DNA from: Gammaproteobacteria bacterium
Lineage (GTDB): Bacteria; Pseudomonadota; Gammaproteobacteria; Steroidobacterales; Rariloculaceae
NCBI GenBank assembly: GCA_022826245.1
Contig: JAJDVG010000006.1
Location: 28,450 to 92,449 of the forward strand
Direction of reading: 5' to 3'
DNA length: 64,000 bases
Part shown: positions 1 through 8,732 of the stretch, in pieces
Numbering within the stretch: the stretch's first letter is position 1
Layout: each line of letters starts with the position of its first letter
Made by a program: the position numbers and the translations under genes
Notes under the pieces: generated by a model
What the model was told of the DNA's origin: nothing
Databases searched by the model: none
What the model saw: the letters and a program-made list of their open reading frames with translations, nothing else

Positions 1-533
1 TGGTTCACGAGGCAGTTCCGGCTCTCATGCAGGAATTCGATCGGATCCTCGATCGTGATGATGTGATTCGCGCGGCTGCGGTTGATGTGGTCGATCATCG
101 CGGCGAGTGTCGTGGACTTGCCGGAGCCGGTGGGCCCCGTCACGAGCACGAGGCCGCGCGCGTGCGTCGCAATCTCCCTGAAAATCGGCGGCGCGGCGAG
201 CTCGTCGAGCGTCGGGATAACCGTGGGGATCGTGCGCAAGACGGCGGCGCAGCCGCGATTCTGACTGAACACGTTGACCCTGAAGCGCGCAAGTTCGGCA
301 ATCTCGAACGAAAAGTCGGTTTCGAGCCGTGTCTCGAAGTCCTTGCGCTGTTTGTCGTTCATTATGCCGTGCACCATACTGTGCACGGCGTCGTGCGTGA
401 GCCTCGGCATATCGATGCGCGTGACCTCGCCGTCGACGCGGATCATCGGCGCGACGCCGGCCGAGAGGTGCAGGTCCGAGGCGTTGCGCGCAACGGCAAG
501 CGCGAGCAACTGAGCGAGATCGACGGTCGGCAT
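1..533 (-). CDS. pilT: PilT twitching-motility retraction ATPase, 3' end cut by window edge
   Basis: This is the hexameric cytoplasmic ATPase that powers type IV pilus retraction. Only the first 177 residues lie in the window; the gene runs off the left edge. The start is ATG at 531-533, giving MPTVDLAQLLALAVARNASD, a typical PilT N-terminus with the DLHLSAG motif. The N-terminal PAS-like domain is followed by the P-loop GPTGSGKST at residues 133-141, and the fragment ends in the ITIEDPIEF segment (Asp box region) of secretion ATPases. It is divergent from yggS across about 80 bases, as in the pseudomonad pilT-yggS neighbourhood. Identification as PilT rather than PilU rests on this N-terminus and context. 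Confidence 0.95.
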   Translation of the reverse strand, partial: MPTVDLAQLLALAVARNASDLHLSAGVAPMIRVDGEVTRIDMPRLTHDAVHSMVHGIMNDKQRKDFETRLETDFSFEIAELARFRVNVFSQNRGCAAVLRTIPTVIPTLDELAAPPIFREIATHARGLVLVTGPTGSGKSTTLAAMIDHINRSRANHIITIEDPIEFLHESRNCLVN

Positions 534-613
534 GACACTCCTTGCGCAGACACCGGCGCGGCAGCGTTCCGGTACAGGATGACGGCAGTCTAGAGCGGGG
601 TCGGCGCGAGGTC

Positions 614-1309
614 GTGACTCGAATCCGGGACGATCTGGGCGAAATTCAGGCGCGCGTCGCCAACGCGCTCACGGCCGCTTCGCGCGACGGCGAGAAGGTC
701 ATCGTCCTCGCGGTCAGCAAGCAGCAGTCGGCCGACGCCATCGAGGCGGCCCGTCAGGCCGGGCAAAGGCACTTCGGCGAGAACTACGTCCAGGACGCGC
801 TCGCCAAGATGGACCGGCTCACGGGGCTCGACATCGAGTGGCACTTCATCGGCCGCATCCAGTCGAACAAGACGCGGCCGATCGCGGAGCGGTTCGGCTG
901 GGTGCACACCGTGGATCGGGCGCGGATCGCGTTGCGCCTGAACGAGCACAGACCCGCGTCGCTGCCGCCGCTCAGGGTGTTCATCCAGGTCAACCAGGCC
1001 GGCGAGTCGCAGAAGGCCGGCATCGACCCGACCGGAGTCGAGACGCTTGCGAGGCTGATTCACGCACAGCCGCGGCTCAAGCTTGCCGGCCTCATGACAC
1101 TGCCGCCCGCGGCCGACCCTCCCGACGGTAACGCGGTGTATTTTCACCGTTTGCGCGAGCTCCTCGAGCGTCTGCGCGCACGCGGTATCGAGATGGATTC
1201 GCTGTCGATGGGGATGTCGGCCGATTTCGAAACCGCGATCGCCTGCGGTTCGACCTGCGTGCGTATCGGCACGGCGATCTTCGGTTCGCGCCGGGACAAC
1301 CCGGGCTAG
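614..1309 (+). CDS. yggS: YggS/PLPBP-family PLP homeostasis protein
   Basis: A cytoplasmic PLP-binding protein of the YggS/PLPBP family, which helps keep pyridoxal phosphate and amino-acid pools in balance and has no known catalytic activity. The single TIM-barrel-like domain is complete: VLAVSKQ carries the PLP-binding lysine (about residue 36), followed by HFGENYVQ, WHFIGRIQSNK, the SMGMSADFETAI phosphate loop and CVRIGTAIFG near the C-terminus. I chose GTG 614 because the homologous part begins there and GGCGCGAGG precedes it; a TTG at 542 in the same frame would add an unlike, arginine-rich extension. Upstream pilT and downstream yggT are the usual neighbours, but proC, often between them, is absent. 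Confidence 0.93.
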   Translation: MTRIRDDLGEIQARVANALTAASRDGEKVIVLAVSKQQSADAIEAARQAGQRHFGENYVQDALAKMDRLTGLDIEWHFIGRIQSNKTRPIAERFGWVHTVDRARIALRLNEHRPASLPPLRVFIQVNQAGESQKAGIDPTGVETLARLIHAQPRLKLAGLMTLPPAADPPDGNAVYFHRLRELLERLRARGIEMDSLSMGMSADFETAIACGSTCVRIGTAIFGSRRDNPG

Positions 1310-1411
1310 ACCGAAGCCCCTCGGCTCAGCCTTTAACGCCAACAGGCGTTCACGCCCGGCCGGCGGACTCGTGGTATCTTGCGGCGCTTGATTCCCGGCT
1401 CACGACCTGTC

Positions 1412-1969
1412 ATGCAGAATTCGCTGCTTTTCCTGCTCAAGACGCTCTCGGATCTATACCTCGTTACGTTTGTCCTGAGACTCATACTGCAGCGCGTCGG
1501 GGCTGACTTTTACAACCCCGTTTCGCAGTTCGTGCTGCGGGTGACCAACCCGGTCGTCGCACGCGTCGGACGCATCGTGCCGACGATGCAGGGCATCGAC
1601 CTGCCGACGCTCGTTGCATTGATCGCCCTGCAATGTCTCGTGACCTGGTTGTTGCTGGCGCTCGCAAACGTGATCTACAGCGGCGGTCAATTCGTTCAAT
1701 ACGTGTTCTTCCGGCTGATCAATCTAGCGCTCTGGCTGTACTCGATCTGCCTCATCGGCTACATCGTGCTGAGCTGGATCATGACGATCCAGTACAACAG
1801 CTCGCTGAGAGCGCTGCTCGGCGCGATCGACGAGATCGTCGCACCGGTGCTCCGGCCCGTCCGGCGCTTCCTGCCGACGATCGGCGGTCTGGATCTTTCG
1901 CCCATTCCCGTGTTCATCCTGATCCAGGCGATCGAGATCGCCCTGCCGCTGCCGGGCTTTCTTCGCTAG
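1412..1969 (+). CDS. yggT: YggT family inner-membrane protein
   Basis: An integral membrane protein of the YggT family (about 185 residues, the usual length for the two-repeat form). It consists of two similar halves, each with two hydrophobic helices: LLFLLKTLSDLYLVTFVLRL and the CLVTWLLLALANVIYSGG region in the first, then LINLALWLYSICLIGYIVLS and the SPIPVFILIQAIEIAL region in the second. Each half contains an N/DP-x-x-PVxRxVRR-like loop (NPVVARVGRIVP and APVLRPVRRFLP). The family is tied to envelope or osmotic functions, but its molecular role is not settled. ATG 1412 is preferred to upstream in-frame starts because it opens directly into the first helix. Confidence 0.9.
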   Translation: MQNSLLFLLKTLSDLYLVTFVLRLILQRVGADFYNPVSQFVLRVTNPVVARVGRIVPTMQGIDLPTLVALIALQCLVTWLLLALANVIYSGGQFVQYVFFRLINLALWLYSICLIGYIVLSWIMTIQYNSSLRALLGAIDEIVAPVLRPVRRFLPTIGGLDLSPIPVFILIQAIEIALPLPGFLR

Positions 1970-2036
1970 CCGTGCGCAGCGACACGCCGCGCGGCAAATC
2001 GTTTATATTCGAGCGCGACAGGAACAGGGGGCGCGC

Positions 2037-2537
2037 ATGAACGGTCACTTACGACTGCTGCCGGGAATATTCGGCGCACTGGCATTGCTTACCGGTTGCG
2101 AGCAGGCTGCGAATACGGCCGCGTCGACGGGTGACGACATCGAAGTCCTGCCAGCCACGGAATCGTCGCAGGCTTTCGGCGATTACGAACTGCATTTCAA
2201 CGCGTTGGGAACGAATCAGCTCACGCCGGAAATCGCCGGCGAGTACGGCATCGTCCGCAACCCCAACCGCGTCATGCTGACGCTGAGCATCCTCGACACC
2301 AGCGGCGGCGGGATCGGTTCCGCCGTATCGGGCAGCGTCGAGGCATCGGCAATCAACCTGACCGGTCAGTTCAAGAACATCCCGGTCAGGGAAATCGATG
2401 AAGGCGACGCGATCTACTACATCGGCGAGACCACGGTCGCGGATACCGAAACCCTGATCTTCACGGTGGATGTCACCCCGGCCGACGAGCCCGACCCGTT
2501 CACGGTGAGATTCCAGAAGCAGTTCTTCGTCGACTAG
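2037..2537 (+). CDS. DUF4426 domain lipoprotein
   Basis: A predicted lipoprotein of 166 residues. The leader MNGHLRLLPGIFGALALLTGC ends in a lipobox (LLTGC, Cys about residue 21), so it should be anchored in the envelope. The mature part contains the DUF4426 pattern: FGDYELHFNALGTNQLTPEIA, then SRSxNRxMLTLSI-like NPNRVMLTLSIL, and a C-terminal YYIGETTVADTETLIFTVDVTP. DUF4426 proteins are found near pilT/yggS/yggT in Pseudomonas (the PA0388 neighbourhood), which matches the context here. Function unknown; a periplasmic beta-sandwich protein is the most I would infer. The ATG at 2037 follows GGGGGCGCGC, a usable ribosome site. Confidence 0.88.
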   Translation: MNGHLRLLPGIFGALALLTGCEQAANTAASTGDDIEVLPATESSQAFGDYELHFNALGTNQLTPEIAGEYGIVRNPNRVMLTLSILDTSGGGIGSAVSGSVEASAINLTGQFKNIPVREIDEGDAIYYIGETTVADTETLIFTVDVTPADEPDPFTVRFQKQFFVD

Positions 2538-2636
2538 ACAATCCCCGTTTCTCACCGGGTCGCGACGGCCGTGCCGGCGTCGGCCTCCGGGCGCGTCCCC
2601 GCGACGATATCGGAGGGATTCGGGAAGGGTGGGAAA

Positions 2637-3113
2637 CTAACCGGCTTGGAGCCCCGGCGTGGTCTGCCTGACCCTGTTGCGGATCCGGATCATGTCGCCG
2701 TGCGAGACGTAGAGCAGTCCCGCGACCTTGCGCACGAGATGGTCTTCATGCCTGTCGAGATGCAGATCGGCGAACGCGACGCGCCACAGCATTTCGATCA
2801 CATGGTGTTTTTCACTGACGGTGAGCTGCTCGTGAAGCGTCCGCGTGAACGCCTGCAAGGACGCCGAGTGATCGGATTCCGCGCGAGCCTCCTCGACCAG
2901 CAGCGCAAGTTCCTCGTCGTCGAGCGCAAACGAGTTGCGTAACAGCGCGACGATTTCCTCGTCTTCGGTCAGGTCCGTCTCGTAGTCGGCGCGGGCGACC
3001 TCGATGAGCAACAGCGCCGTCGCGAGCTGAATGCCGTGCTCACGCGATTCGGGAACCTGTTCGACCTGTCCGCTCAGGGCCGTATCGAACAGCTCGGTCA
3101 GGGCCTTCAGCAT
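2637..3113 (-). CDS. TerB-like family protein
   Basis: A 158-residue, mostly helical acidic protein matching the TerB-like (tellurite resistance TerB/COG4103) family. It opens MLKALTELFDTALSG, continues with LATALLLIEVARADYETDLTEDEE (acidic loop typical of the family's metal-binding helices), and ends with HVIEMLWRVAFADLHLDRHED followed by the HLVRKVAGLLYVSHGD helix. The ATG at 3111-3113 overlaps the TGA of the upstream msrB by one base, so the two are translationally coupled. A longer in-frame reading back to 3377 crosses msrB in another frame and is rejected. The family's function is unclear; tellurite resistance should not be assumed. Confidence 0.88.
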   Translation of the reverse strand: MLKALTELFDTALSGQVEQVPESREHGIQLATALLLIEVARADYETDLTEDEEIVALLRNSFALDDEELALLVEEARAESDHSASLQAFTRTLHEQLTVSEKHHVIEMLWRVAFADLHLDRHEDHLVRKVAGLLYVSHGDMIRIRNRVRQTTPGLQAG

Positions 3114-3520
3114 CAGTTCGCTTCCGGGTCCTCGAAGTCGAGCGAGGCGGAGTTGATGCAGTAGCGTCGCCCGGTCGGTTCGGGGCCGTCGGCGAAGACG
3201 TGCCCGAGGTGCGCGCCGCAGCCGGCGCAACAGATCTCCTCGCGCACCATGCCGTGACTCGTGTCGCGCCTCGACGTGACCGCGGCGTCGGAGCTCGGCG
3301 CCCAGAAACTCGGCCAGCCGGTGCCCGAGTCGTACTTCTGCTCCGAGGAGAACAGGCGATTGCCGCAGCAAACGCACAGGTATTCTCCGCGGTCCCTGCT
3401 GGCGTAATACGCGCCGGTGAACGGCGGCTCCGTGCCGCCTTCCTGGGTCACGTGGTATTGCTGCGGGCTCAGTCTCTGCCGCAATTCACCGGCCTCGCCA
3501 GGCCGGGTTTTTTCCGCCAT
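3113..3520 (-). CDS. msrB: Peptide-methionine (R)-S-oxide reductase
   Basis: Reduces the R-epimer of methionine sulfoxide in oxidised proteins, with electrons from thioredoxin. At 135 residues it has the usual stand-alone MsrB length. Visible motifs: YHVTQEGGTEPPFTGAY, the first zinc pair CVCCG, GTGWPSFW, the second zinc pair in EICCAGCGAHLGHVF, and the catalytic Cys in GRRYCINSASL near the end. The start codon ATG at 3518-3520 has GGAGCATTTCG upstream. It forms an operon with the TerB-like gene, with the two overlapping by one base. No leader is visible, so it should act in the cytoplasm. Confidence 0.96.
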   Translation of the reverse strand: MAEKTRPGEAGELRQRLSPQQYHVTQEGGTEPPFTGAYYASRDRGEYLCVCCGNRLFSSEQKYDSGTGWPSFWAPSSDAAVTSRRDTSHGMVREEICCAGCGAHLGHVFADGPEPTGRRYCINSASLDFEDPEAN

Positions 3521-3608
3521 CGAAATGCTCCTTGCAACTGTCGCCGGGACGTCCCGCCCGCCGCGACGCGGCTGAGGCGAAACGCCGAAATGTTATCGTA
3601 TCGCGGTT

Positions 3609-4346
3609 GTGCACGAGATCATCGAGTTTCTCGACGTCTCCAAGCGCTTTGGCGACGTCGCCGTCTTCGAGCACCTCGATCTCGCCATCGGCACGGGGAG
3701 GGTCACGGCGCTCGTCGGCGCGAGCGGCAGCGGCAAGTCGACGCTCCTGCAGATGATCAACGGCGTGCTCGTGCCCGATGACGGCCGCGTCGAGGTTTTC
3801 GGCGATCCCGTGCCGGACGCGCACCATTCGGCTTTTCGCCGCCGGATCGGTTACGCCGTTCAGGGTACGGGACTGTTTCCGCACCTTCGCATCGACGCCA
3901 ACATCGGCTTGCTCGGCAAGCTCGAGCGCTGGTCCGCACTGGAACTCGACGGCCGGATCGACGAGCTCATGACGCTCATGGACCTCGATCCCGAGCTCAG
4001 GAACCGCTATCCGCACGAACTCTCGGGCGGGCAACAGCAACGCGTCGGCATATGCCGCGCGATGCTGCTGCGCCCGGAGATCCTGCTGCTCGATGAGCCG
4101 TTCTCGGGCGTCGATCCGCTGACCCGCGATGAGATCCACGAGCGTTTCGGCGAACTCATGCGAGTGGAACCGGCCACGGTCGTGCTCGTCACGCACGACA
4201 TGCACGAAGCGGTGCGCCTCGCCTCGGAACTCGTCGTGCTCGAAGCCGGGCGCGTGCTGCAGGCCGGCGGCGTCAACGAAGTCGTCGAGCAACCCGCCAA
4301 TGCGGCCGTCGCCCGGCTGGTCGAGCGAGTGCACGGTGTCCATTAG
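3609..4346 (+). CDS. ABC transporter ATP-binding protein, glycine betaine/choline type
   Basis: ATPase subunit of an importer of the OpuB/OsmV (quaternary amine, osmoprotectant) family. All ABC motifs are present: Walker [10 protein letters not shown] (about residues 37-45), Q-loop VQGTGLFPH, signature [14 protein letters not shown], Walker [14 protein letters not shown] and switch VTHDMHEA. It starts at GTG 3609; there is no better ATG in the homologous region. Its last codons overlap the start of the next gene by 11 bases, so the two are one operon encoding a complete importer. The 245-residue length lacks the C-terminal CBS domains seen in OpuA/ProV-type ATPases, consistent with the OsmV/OpuBA branch. 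Confidence 0.9.
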   Translation: MHEIIEFLDVSKRFGDVAVFEHLDLAIGTGRVTALVGASGSGKSTLLQMINGVLVPDDGRVEVFGDPVPDAHHSAFRRRIGYAVQGTGLFPHLRIDANIGLLGKLERWSALELDGRIDELMTLMDLDPELRNRYPHELSGGQQQRVGICRAMLLRPEILLLDEPFSGVDPLTRDEIHERFGELMRVEPATVVLVTHDMHEAVRLASELVVLEAGRVLQAGGVNEVVEQPANAAVARLVERVHGVH

Positions 4347-5898
4347 CTCAGGAAAGACTCCAGCCTGGCTGTGTGCCGGCCCTGCGCGGCGGGAGCGCGG
4401 TCGAAGGACTGCCGGCGCCGCGATCGCGGGCCTGTGCTGCGCACTGCTCGGGCCGCTTGCGGCAGCGCAGCCGATCGTCATCGGCAGCAAGACGTTTACC
4501 GAGAGCTACGTGCTCGCCGAGATCATGGCGCAGCTACTTGAGGCTGAGGGCCACGAGGTCGAACGGCGGTTCGGTTTCGGCGGCACGCGAGTCGTCTTCG
4601 AGGCGCTCAGGGCCGGGGAAGTGGACATCTATCCCGAGTACAGCGGCACGATCACGCAGGCCATCCTGACATCGGGCGCGGAGTTTGGCACGGAGGAATT
4701 CACGGCGGAGCTCGAGTCCTTCGGGCTCGAGCCGCTCGCGACGCTTGGCTTCAACAATACGTACGCACTGGCCGTCACGGGCGATACGGCCGAACGGCTG
4801 GGGCTCACCACGGTCTCCGATCTCGCCGACCATCCGGAGCTCCGGTTCGGGGTGAGCCATGAGTTTCACGATCGCACCGACGGATGGCCGGGCGTCAGTA
4901 CGGAGTACGGTCTGCCGCAGACGACTGTCGGCATCGAGCACGGGCTCGCGTACCGCGCCATGCTGGAGGGGGCGCTCGATGTCACAGACGCCTACTCGAC
5001 CGACGGCGATCTGGCGCGTTTCGATTTCGTCGTTCTTGAAGATGACCGGAACTTTTTCCCGAGCTACTTCGCATTGCCGCTCGTCAGGCGCGCGCTGGCT
5101 CCGGAGGTCAAGGAGATCCTGAACCGGCTGGCCGACTCGCTGAGCGATGCCGCCATGCGCGAGCTCAACGCCGAGGTTTCGATCGAGCGGCGCACGTTCG
5201 GCGATGTCGCGGGGCAGTTCCTGCGCGAGCGGAGTTTCGTTGCCGCCGGACAGGACGAACGGCGGGCCAACTCGCTTGCCGCGAATCTGCTCGACAACAC
5301 GATCGTGCACCTGAAGCTCACCGGTATCGCCGTTGCCGCCGCGTGCGTGCTCGGAGTCGGGCTCGCGCTCGCGGTTCACCGCTCGCGGCCGCTGTCGCGC
5401 GCGGTGCTCTACGTGACGGGTCTGTTGCAGACGATCCCGTCGATCGCGCTGCTGGCATTGATGATTCCGCTCGTCGGGATCGGTCAGGTGCCGGCGATCA
5501 TCGCGCTGTTCCTGTACTCCCTGCTGCCCATCGTGCGCAACACGATCACGGCGCTGCTCACGATCGATCCGTTGCTCAAGCGCGTTGCGGCCGGCATGGG
5601 GATGACCCAATCCGAGCAGCTCCGGCACGTCCATCTGCCGCTCGCGCTGCCGCACCTGCTCGCGGGGCTGCGCATCGCCGCGGTGGTCAGCATCGGCACG
5701 GCGACGCTCGCGGCGTTCATCGGCGCGGGCGGGCTCGGTGAGCCGATCGTGACCGGGCTCGCATTGAACGACACGGCGCTGATCCTGCAGGGGGCGATCC
5801 CCGCGGCCGGTCTTGCGCTCGCGACGGAGCTCGTCTTCGAGCTGCTCGAACGCCGGCTCGTGCCGGGGCACATGATGACCTCCCGGCTGCCGGCTTGA
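4336..5898 (+). CDS. Fused substrate-binding protein and permease of osmoprotectant ABC importer
   Basis: A 520-residue protein joining two subunits that are often separate. After a leader (residues 1-45, hydrophobic core [18 protein letters not shown]) comes an OpuAC/OsmF-type binding domain (about 46-310: [40 protein letters not shown]). The second half, from about residue 322, is a BPD_transp_1 permease (helices [48 protein letters not shown]) with the EAA loop [16 protein letters not shown]. The start is taken as GTG 4336, overlapping the ATPase gene; an earlier in-frame reading lies inside that gene. Substrate is probably glycine betaine, choline or a related osmolyte, by family only. 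In the fused order the binding domain precedes the permease. Confidence 0.9.
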   Translation: MSISSGKTPAWLCAGPARRERGRRTAGAAIAGLCCALLGPLAAAQPIVIGSKTFTESYVLAEIMAQLLEAEGHEVERRFGFGGTRVVFEALRAGEVDIYPEYSGTITQAILTSGAEFGTEEFTAELESFGLEPLATLGFNNTYALAVTGDTAERLGLTTVSDLADHPELRFGVSHEFHDRTDGWPGVSTEYGLPQTTVGIEHGLAYRAMLEGALDVTDAYSTDGDLARFDFVVLEDDRNFFPSYFALPLVRRALAPEVKEILNRLADSLSDAAMRELNAEVSIERRTFGDVAGQFLRERSFVAAGQDERRANSLAANLLDNTIVHLKLTGIAVAAACVLGVGLALAVHRSRPLSRAVLYVTGLLQTIPSIALLALMIPLVGIGQVPAIIALFLYSLLPIVRNTITALLTIDPLLKRVAAGMGMTQSEQLRHVHLPLALPHLLAGLRIAAVVSIGTATLAAFIGAGGLGEPIVTGLALNDTALILQGAIPAAGLALATELVFELLERRLVPGHMMTSRLPA

Positions 5899-5931
5899 GC
5901 TGACGGGTCCGGCCGCCGGGTAAAGCGCGCG

Positions 5932-7830
5932 TCAGCTCGAGCCGGTTTCGATCAGCAGGTCATTGATGCGCTTTACGAACGCGGCCGGGTCGTCGAGCTG
6001 GCGGCCTTCGGCAAGAGCGGCCTGATCGAGAATCACCGCCGAAAGCGTCTCGAACCTGTCGTCGTCGTTCTCGGCGGCGAGCTTGACGATCAGCGGGTGC
6101 GACGGGTTGATCTCGAGGTTGGGCAGCGCGGCCGGAGCTTCCTGGCCCGAGGCCTTGAGCAGCTCGCGCATCTGGTAGCCGAGGTCATGCTCGTTGAGCA
6201 CGAGGCAGGCTGCCGACTCCTTGAGCCGCGTGCTGACGCGGACTTCCTCGACGCGTTCGCGCAGGGCGCGCTTGATGCGCTTGACGAGGTGCTTGCGTTC
6301 CTTGTCGTCGCCGGCCTCGATGGATTCGGCAGCGTCGTCGCCCGGCAGGTCCAGCTCGCCGCGGCCGATGTCCCTGAACGACTTGCCGTTGTATTCGTCG
6401 AGGTATTGCATCGCCCATTCGTCGATCCGGTCCGACAGCAGCAACACTTCGATGCCGCGCTCCCTGAAGGCCTCGAGGTGCGGGCTGGAGCGGGCGGCCA
6501 GCGGTGAGTCGGCCAGCAGGTAATAGATCGACGCCTGGTCGTCCGGCGCGTCCCCGAGGTAGTCGCCGAGGCTTCGGTCCGGCGCGACGCCGTCGGATTT
6601 CGTCGTGTTGTACCTCAGGAGCCCGGCGATCTTGTCGCGATTGGCCGGATCCTCGGCCAGACCTTCCTTGAGCGTCGTGCCGAACTGTTCCCAGAAGGTC
6701 GCGTACTTCGCCGCATCGTCGTTGGACAGCTTCCCGAGCAGGTCGAGCACGCGTTTGGTCAATGCGCTCTTCATCGCCCCGACGGCGGGGTCCTGCTGGA
6801 TCATCTCGCGCGACACGTTCAGCGACAGATCGCCGCAGTCGACGATGCCCCTGACGAACCTGAGATAAAGCGGCAGGAATTCGGTGGCCCGATCGGTGAT
6901 GAACACGCGCTGCACGTAGAGCTTCACGCCCTTCGGCGATTCCCGGTTCCACAGATCGAACGGGGCCACCGACGGGACGTAGAGCAGGCTCGTGTATTCG
7001 CGCTTGCCTTCGACGCGGTTGTGACTCCACGTCAGTGGATCGCTGAAGTCGTGGGCGATGTGCCGGTAGAACTCGATGTATTCGTCGTCGCCGACTTCGG
7101 TGCGCGGCCGAGTCCACAGGGCTTTCGCGCGATTGACGGTTTGCTCGTCGGCCGTTTCGTCGTCGTCTTCGCCGTCGCCGGCCGCGCTCGCGCGCATGCG
7201 TACGGGGAAGCTGATGTGATCGGAGTACTTCCTGATCAGCGAGCGGATGCGCACTTCCTGGAGGAACTCGTTCGCGTCGGACTTGAGCTTGAGCCTGACC
7301 GTCGTGCCGCGGTCCGTCTTCTCGATTTGCCGCAGGCTGTATTCGCCCTGACCGTCGGAACGCCAGAGCACGCCGTCTTCCGCCGGGAGATCGGCACGGC
7401 GGCTTGCGACCTCGACTTCCTCGGCGACGATGAACGCCGAGTAGAAGCCGACGCCGAACTGGCCTATGAGCTGCGCGTCCTTTTGCTGGTCGCCCGTCAG
7501 GCTTTCGAGATACCGCTCCGTGCCCGAATGGGCGATCGTGCCCAACTGCTCGATGATGTCGTCGCGGCTCATGCCGATGCCGTTGTCGGCGACCGTGAGC
7601 GTGCCCGCGTCGCGATCGATCGCGATGTCGATCGCAAGCTCGTCATCGCCGACGAGCTCGGCGTTCGCGAGCGCCTCGAAGCGCAGGCGGTCCGCCGCAT
7701 CGGAGGCGTTGGAGATCAGCTCGCGCAGGAAGATCTCCCGGTCGCTGTACAGGGAATGCACCATGAGGTGCAGCAGTTGTCTGACTTCGGCCTGAAAGCC
7801 GAAGGTCTCGGGAGTCGCGGCCTCCGACAT
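5932..7830 (-). CDS. htpG: HtpG (Hsp90-family) molecular chaperone
   Basis: ATP-dependent dimeric cytosolic chaperone of the Hsp90 family. The 632-residue length is typical. The GHKL ATPase domain shows FLRELISNASDA (catalytic Glu and Mg-binding Asn), VADNGIGM, and the GQFGVGFYSAF lid motif. The middle domain contains YIEFYRHIAHDFSDPL, YVQRVFITDRATEFLPLYLRF and GDLSLNVSREMIQ, and the C-terminal dimerisation domain is complete. The start ATG at 7828-7830 opens MSEAATPETFGFQAEVRQLLHLM, and a well-matched heat-shock promoter lies 36-63 bases upstream (7866-7893), so sigma-32 control is likely. Short, ordinary intergenic stretches separate it from the ABC importer and the L,D-transpeptidase. Confidence 0.98.
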   Translation of the reverse strand: MSEAATPETFGFQAEVRQLLHLMVHSLYSDREIFLRELISNASDAADRLRFEALANAELVGDDELAIDIAIDRDAGTLTVADNGIGMSRDDIIEQLGTIAHSGTERYLESLTGDQQKDAQLIGQFGVGFYSAFIVAEEVEVASRRADLPAEDGVLWRSDGQGEYSLRQIEKTDRGTTVRLKLKSDANEFLQEVRIRSLIRKYSDHISFPVRMRASAAGDGEDDDETADEQTVNRAKALWTRPRTEVGDDEYIEFYRHIAHDFSDPLTWSHNRVEGKREYTSLLYVPSVAPFDLWNRESPKGVKLYVQRVFITDRATEFLPLYLRFVRGIVDCGDLSLNVSREMIQQDPAVGAMKSALTKRVLDLLGKLSNDDAAKYATFWEQFGTTLKEGLAEDPANRDKIAGLLRYNTTKSDGVAPDRSLGDYLGDAPDDQASIYYLLADSPLAARSSPHLEAFRERGIEVLLLSDRIDEWAMQYLDEYNGKSFRDIGRGELDLPGDDAAESIEAGDDKERKHLVKRIKRALRERVEEVRVSTRLKESAACLVLNEHDLGYQMRELLKASGQEAPAALPNLEINPSHPLIVKLAAENDDDRFETLSAVILDQAALAEGRQLDDPAAFVKRINDLLIETGSS

Positions 7831-7865
7831 GGGCGAGTCCTCAGCAAACCGTCACTTGACGGCTA

Positions 7866-7893
7866 CCATGGGGTCGGATGGACGTTTTTCAAG
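7866..7893 (-). promoter_or_regulatory. Sigma-32 (heat-shock) promoter of htpG
   Basis: Read on the minus strand, CTTGAAA (7893-7887) is followed after 13 bases by CCCCATGG (7873-7866). The RpoH consensus in proteobacteria is CTTGAAA, 11-16 bases, CCCCATnT, so the -35 box matches fully and the -10 box matches in all but one informative position. The -10 box lies 35 bases before the htpG start codon. Both the match and the position in front of a classic heat-shock gene make this a strong prediction. Confidence 0.85.
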
Positions 7894-8055
7894 GCGGTTC
7901 CAGGCGTTCCGTCGGACAGGGGCGGCCCGATGCGGCGGTCAAGTCCAAGCCGTCGCGGCAGGATCGCCGTTTACCGAGCCGTCTTCGGCGAGGCGGTCTT
8001 GCGCTCCATGCACAGCGCGCCCGCTATGGCCCGTCAGGGCCGGCGCTCCAGATTG

Positions 8056-8577
8056 CTACGGTCGAATCTCGATCGGCGTCGGCACTTCCGTCATGAGCCA
8101 GATATCGATCATGTCGGAGTTCGAGACGGCGATACAGCCGTCGGTCCAGTCCCCGTACTTGTACCAGTTCTCGTCGTATCTGGGCTCGTTGGGTTGGCCG
8201 TGAATCATGATCTGGCCGCCGGGACTGACGTCGAGAGCTTGTGCGCGGGCCCGATCCTGCTCGTTCGGATAGGAGATCTTGAGCGACAGGAAATAATCGC
8301 TCGCGGTGTTTCTGGCCTCGATCCAGTAGAGGCCTTCGGGCGTCTTGAAGTCGCCGGCGCGCTGCTTGTGGCCCCTCGGCGCGAGGCCGAGCGCGATGTC
8401 GAACTCCCTGAGCACCCTGCCGGCCTTGAGCAGATACATCTTGCGCTCGGACTTCTCGACGAGAATCCGGTCGGCCATCTCGTACGCCGGCGCGGATCCG
8501 TTCTGCGCATGGGCGAGGCCGGCCGCCGCGAGCGCCGCGAGAACCGAAAGCGACCAAAGGAAGCGGAGCATGCCCAT
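8056..8577 (-). CDS. L,D-transpeptidase of YafK-like family, exported
   Basis: A periplasmic enzyme expected to form or cut 3-3 or lipoprotein cross-links in peptidoglycan through a catalytic cysteine. The leader MGMLRFLWSLSVLAALAAAGLAHAQ is a clear Sec signal with AHA-type cleavage. The YkuD domain follows: VEKSERKMYLLKAGRVLREF, ALGLAPRGHKQRAGDFKTPEG, IMIHGQPN with the conserved His, and DWTDGCIAVSNSDM carrying the catalytic Cys. The D-G-C form (TDGC) in place of SHGC is common in the YafK/ErfK-like branch. At 173 residues it is a single-domain version without LysM. It is alone between htpG and the convergently oriented acyltransferase promoter region. Confidence 0.9.
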   Translation of the reverse strand: MGMLRFLWSLSVLAALAAAGLAHAQNGSAPAYEMADRILVEKSERKMYLLKAGRVLREFDIALGLAPRGHKQRAGDFKTPEGLYWIEARNTASDYFLSLKISYPNEQDRARAQALDVSPGGQIMIHGQPNEPRYDENWYKYGDWTDGCIAVSNSDMIDIWLMTEVPTPIEIRP

Positions 8578-8732
8578 CGGTCGGAGACTCTAAAGCATCG
8601 CTGCCGCGATTCGCAATTCCGGGCGGGAGGTCCGGCCGGTCGCGGATCGAGCGCCCGCGCGGTGCCGCAGTGCCGCCTTCGATCGTCCCCGCGCTGTTAA
8701 CATGCACCGCATCGATCCGCTTGCCGTTGACG

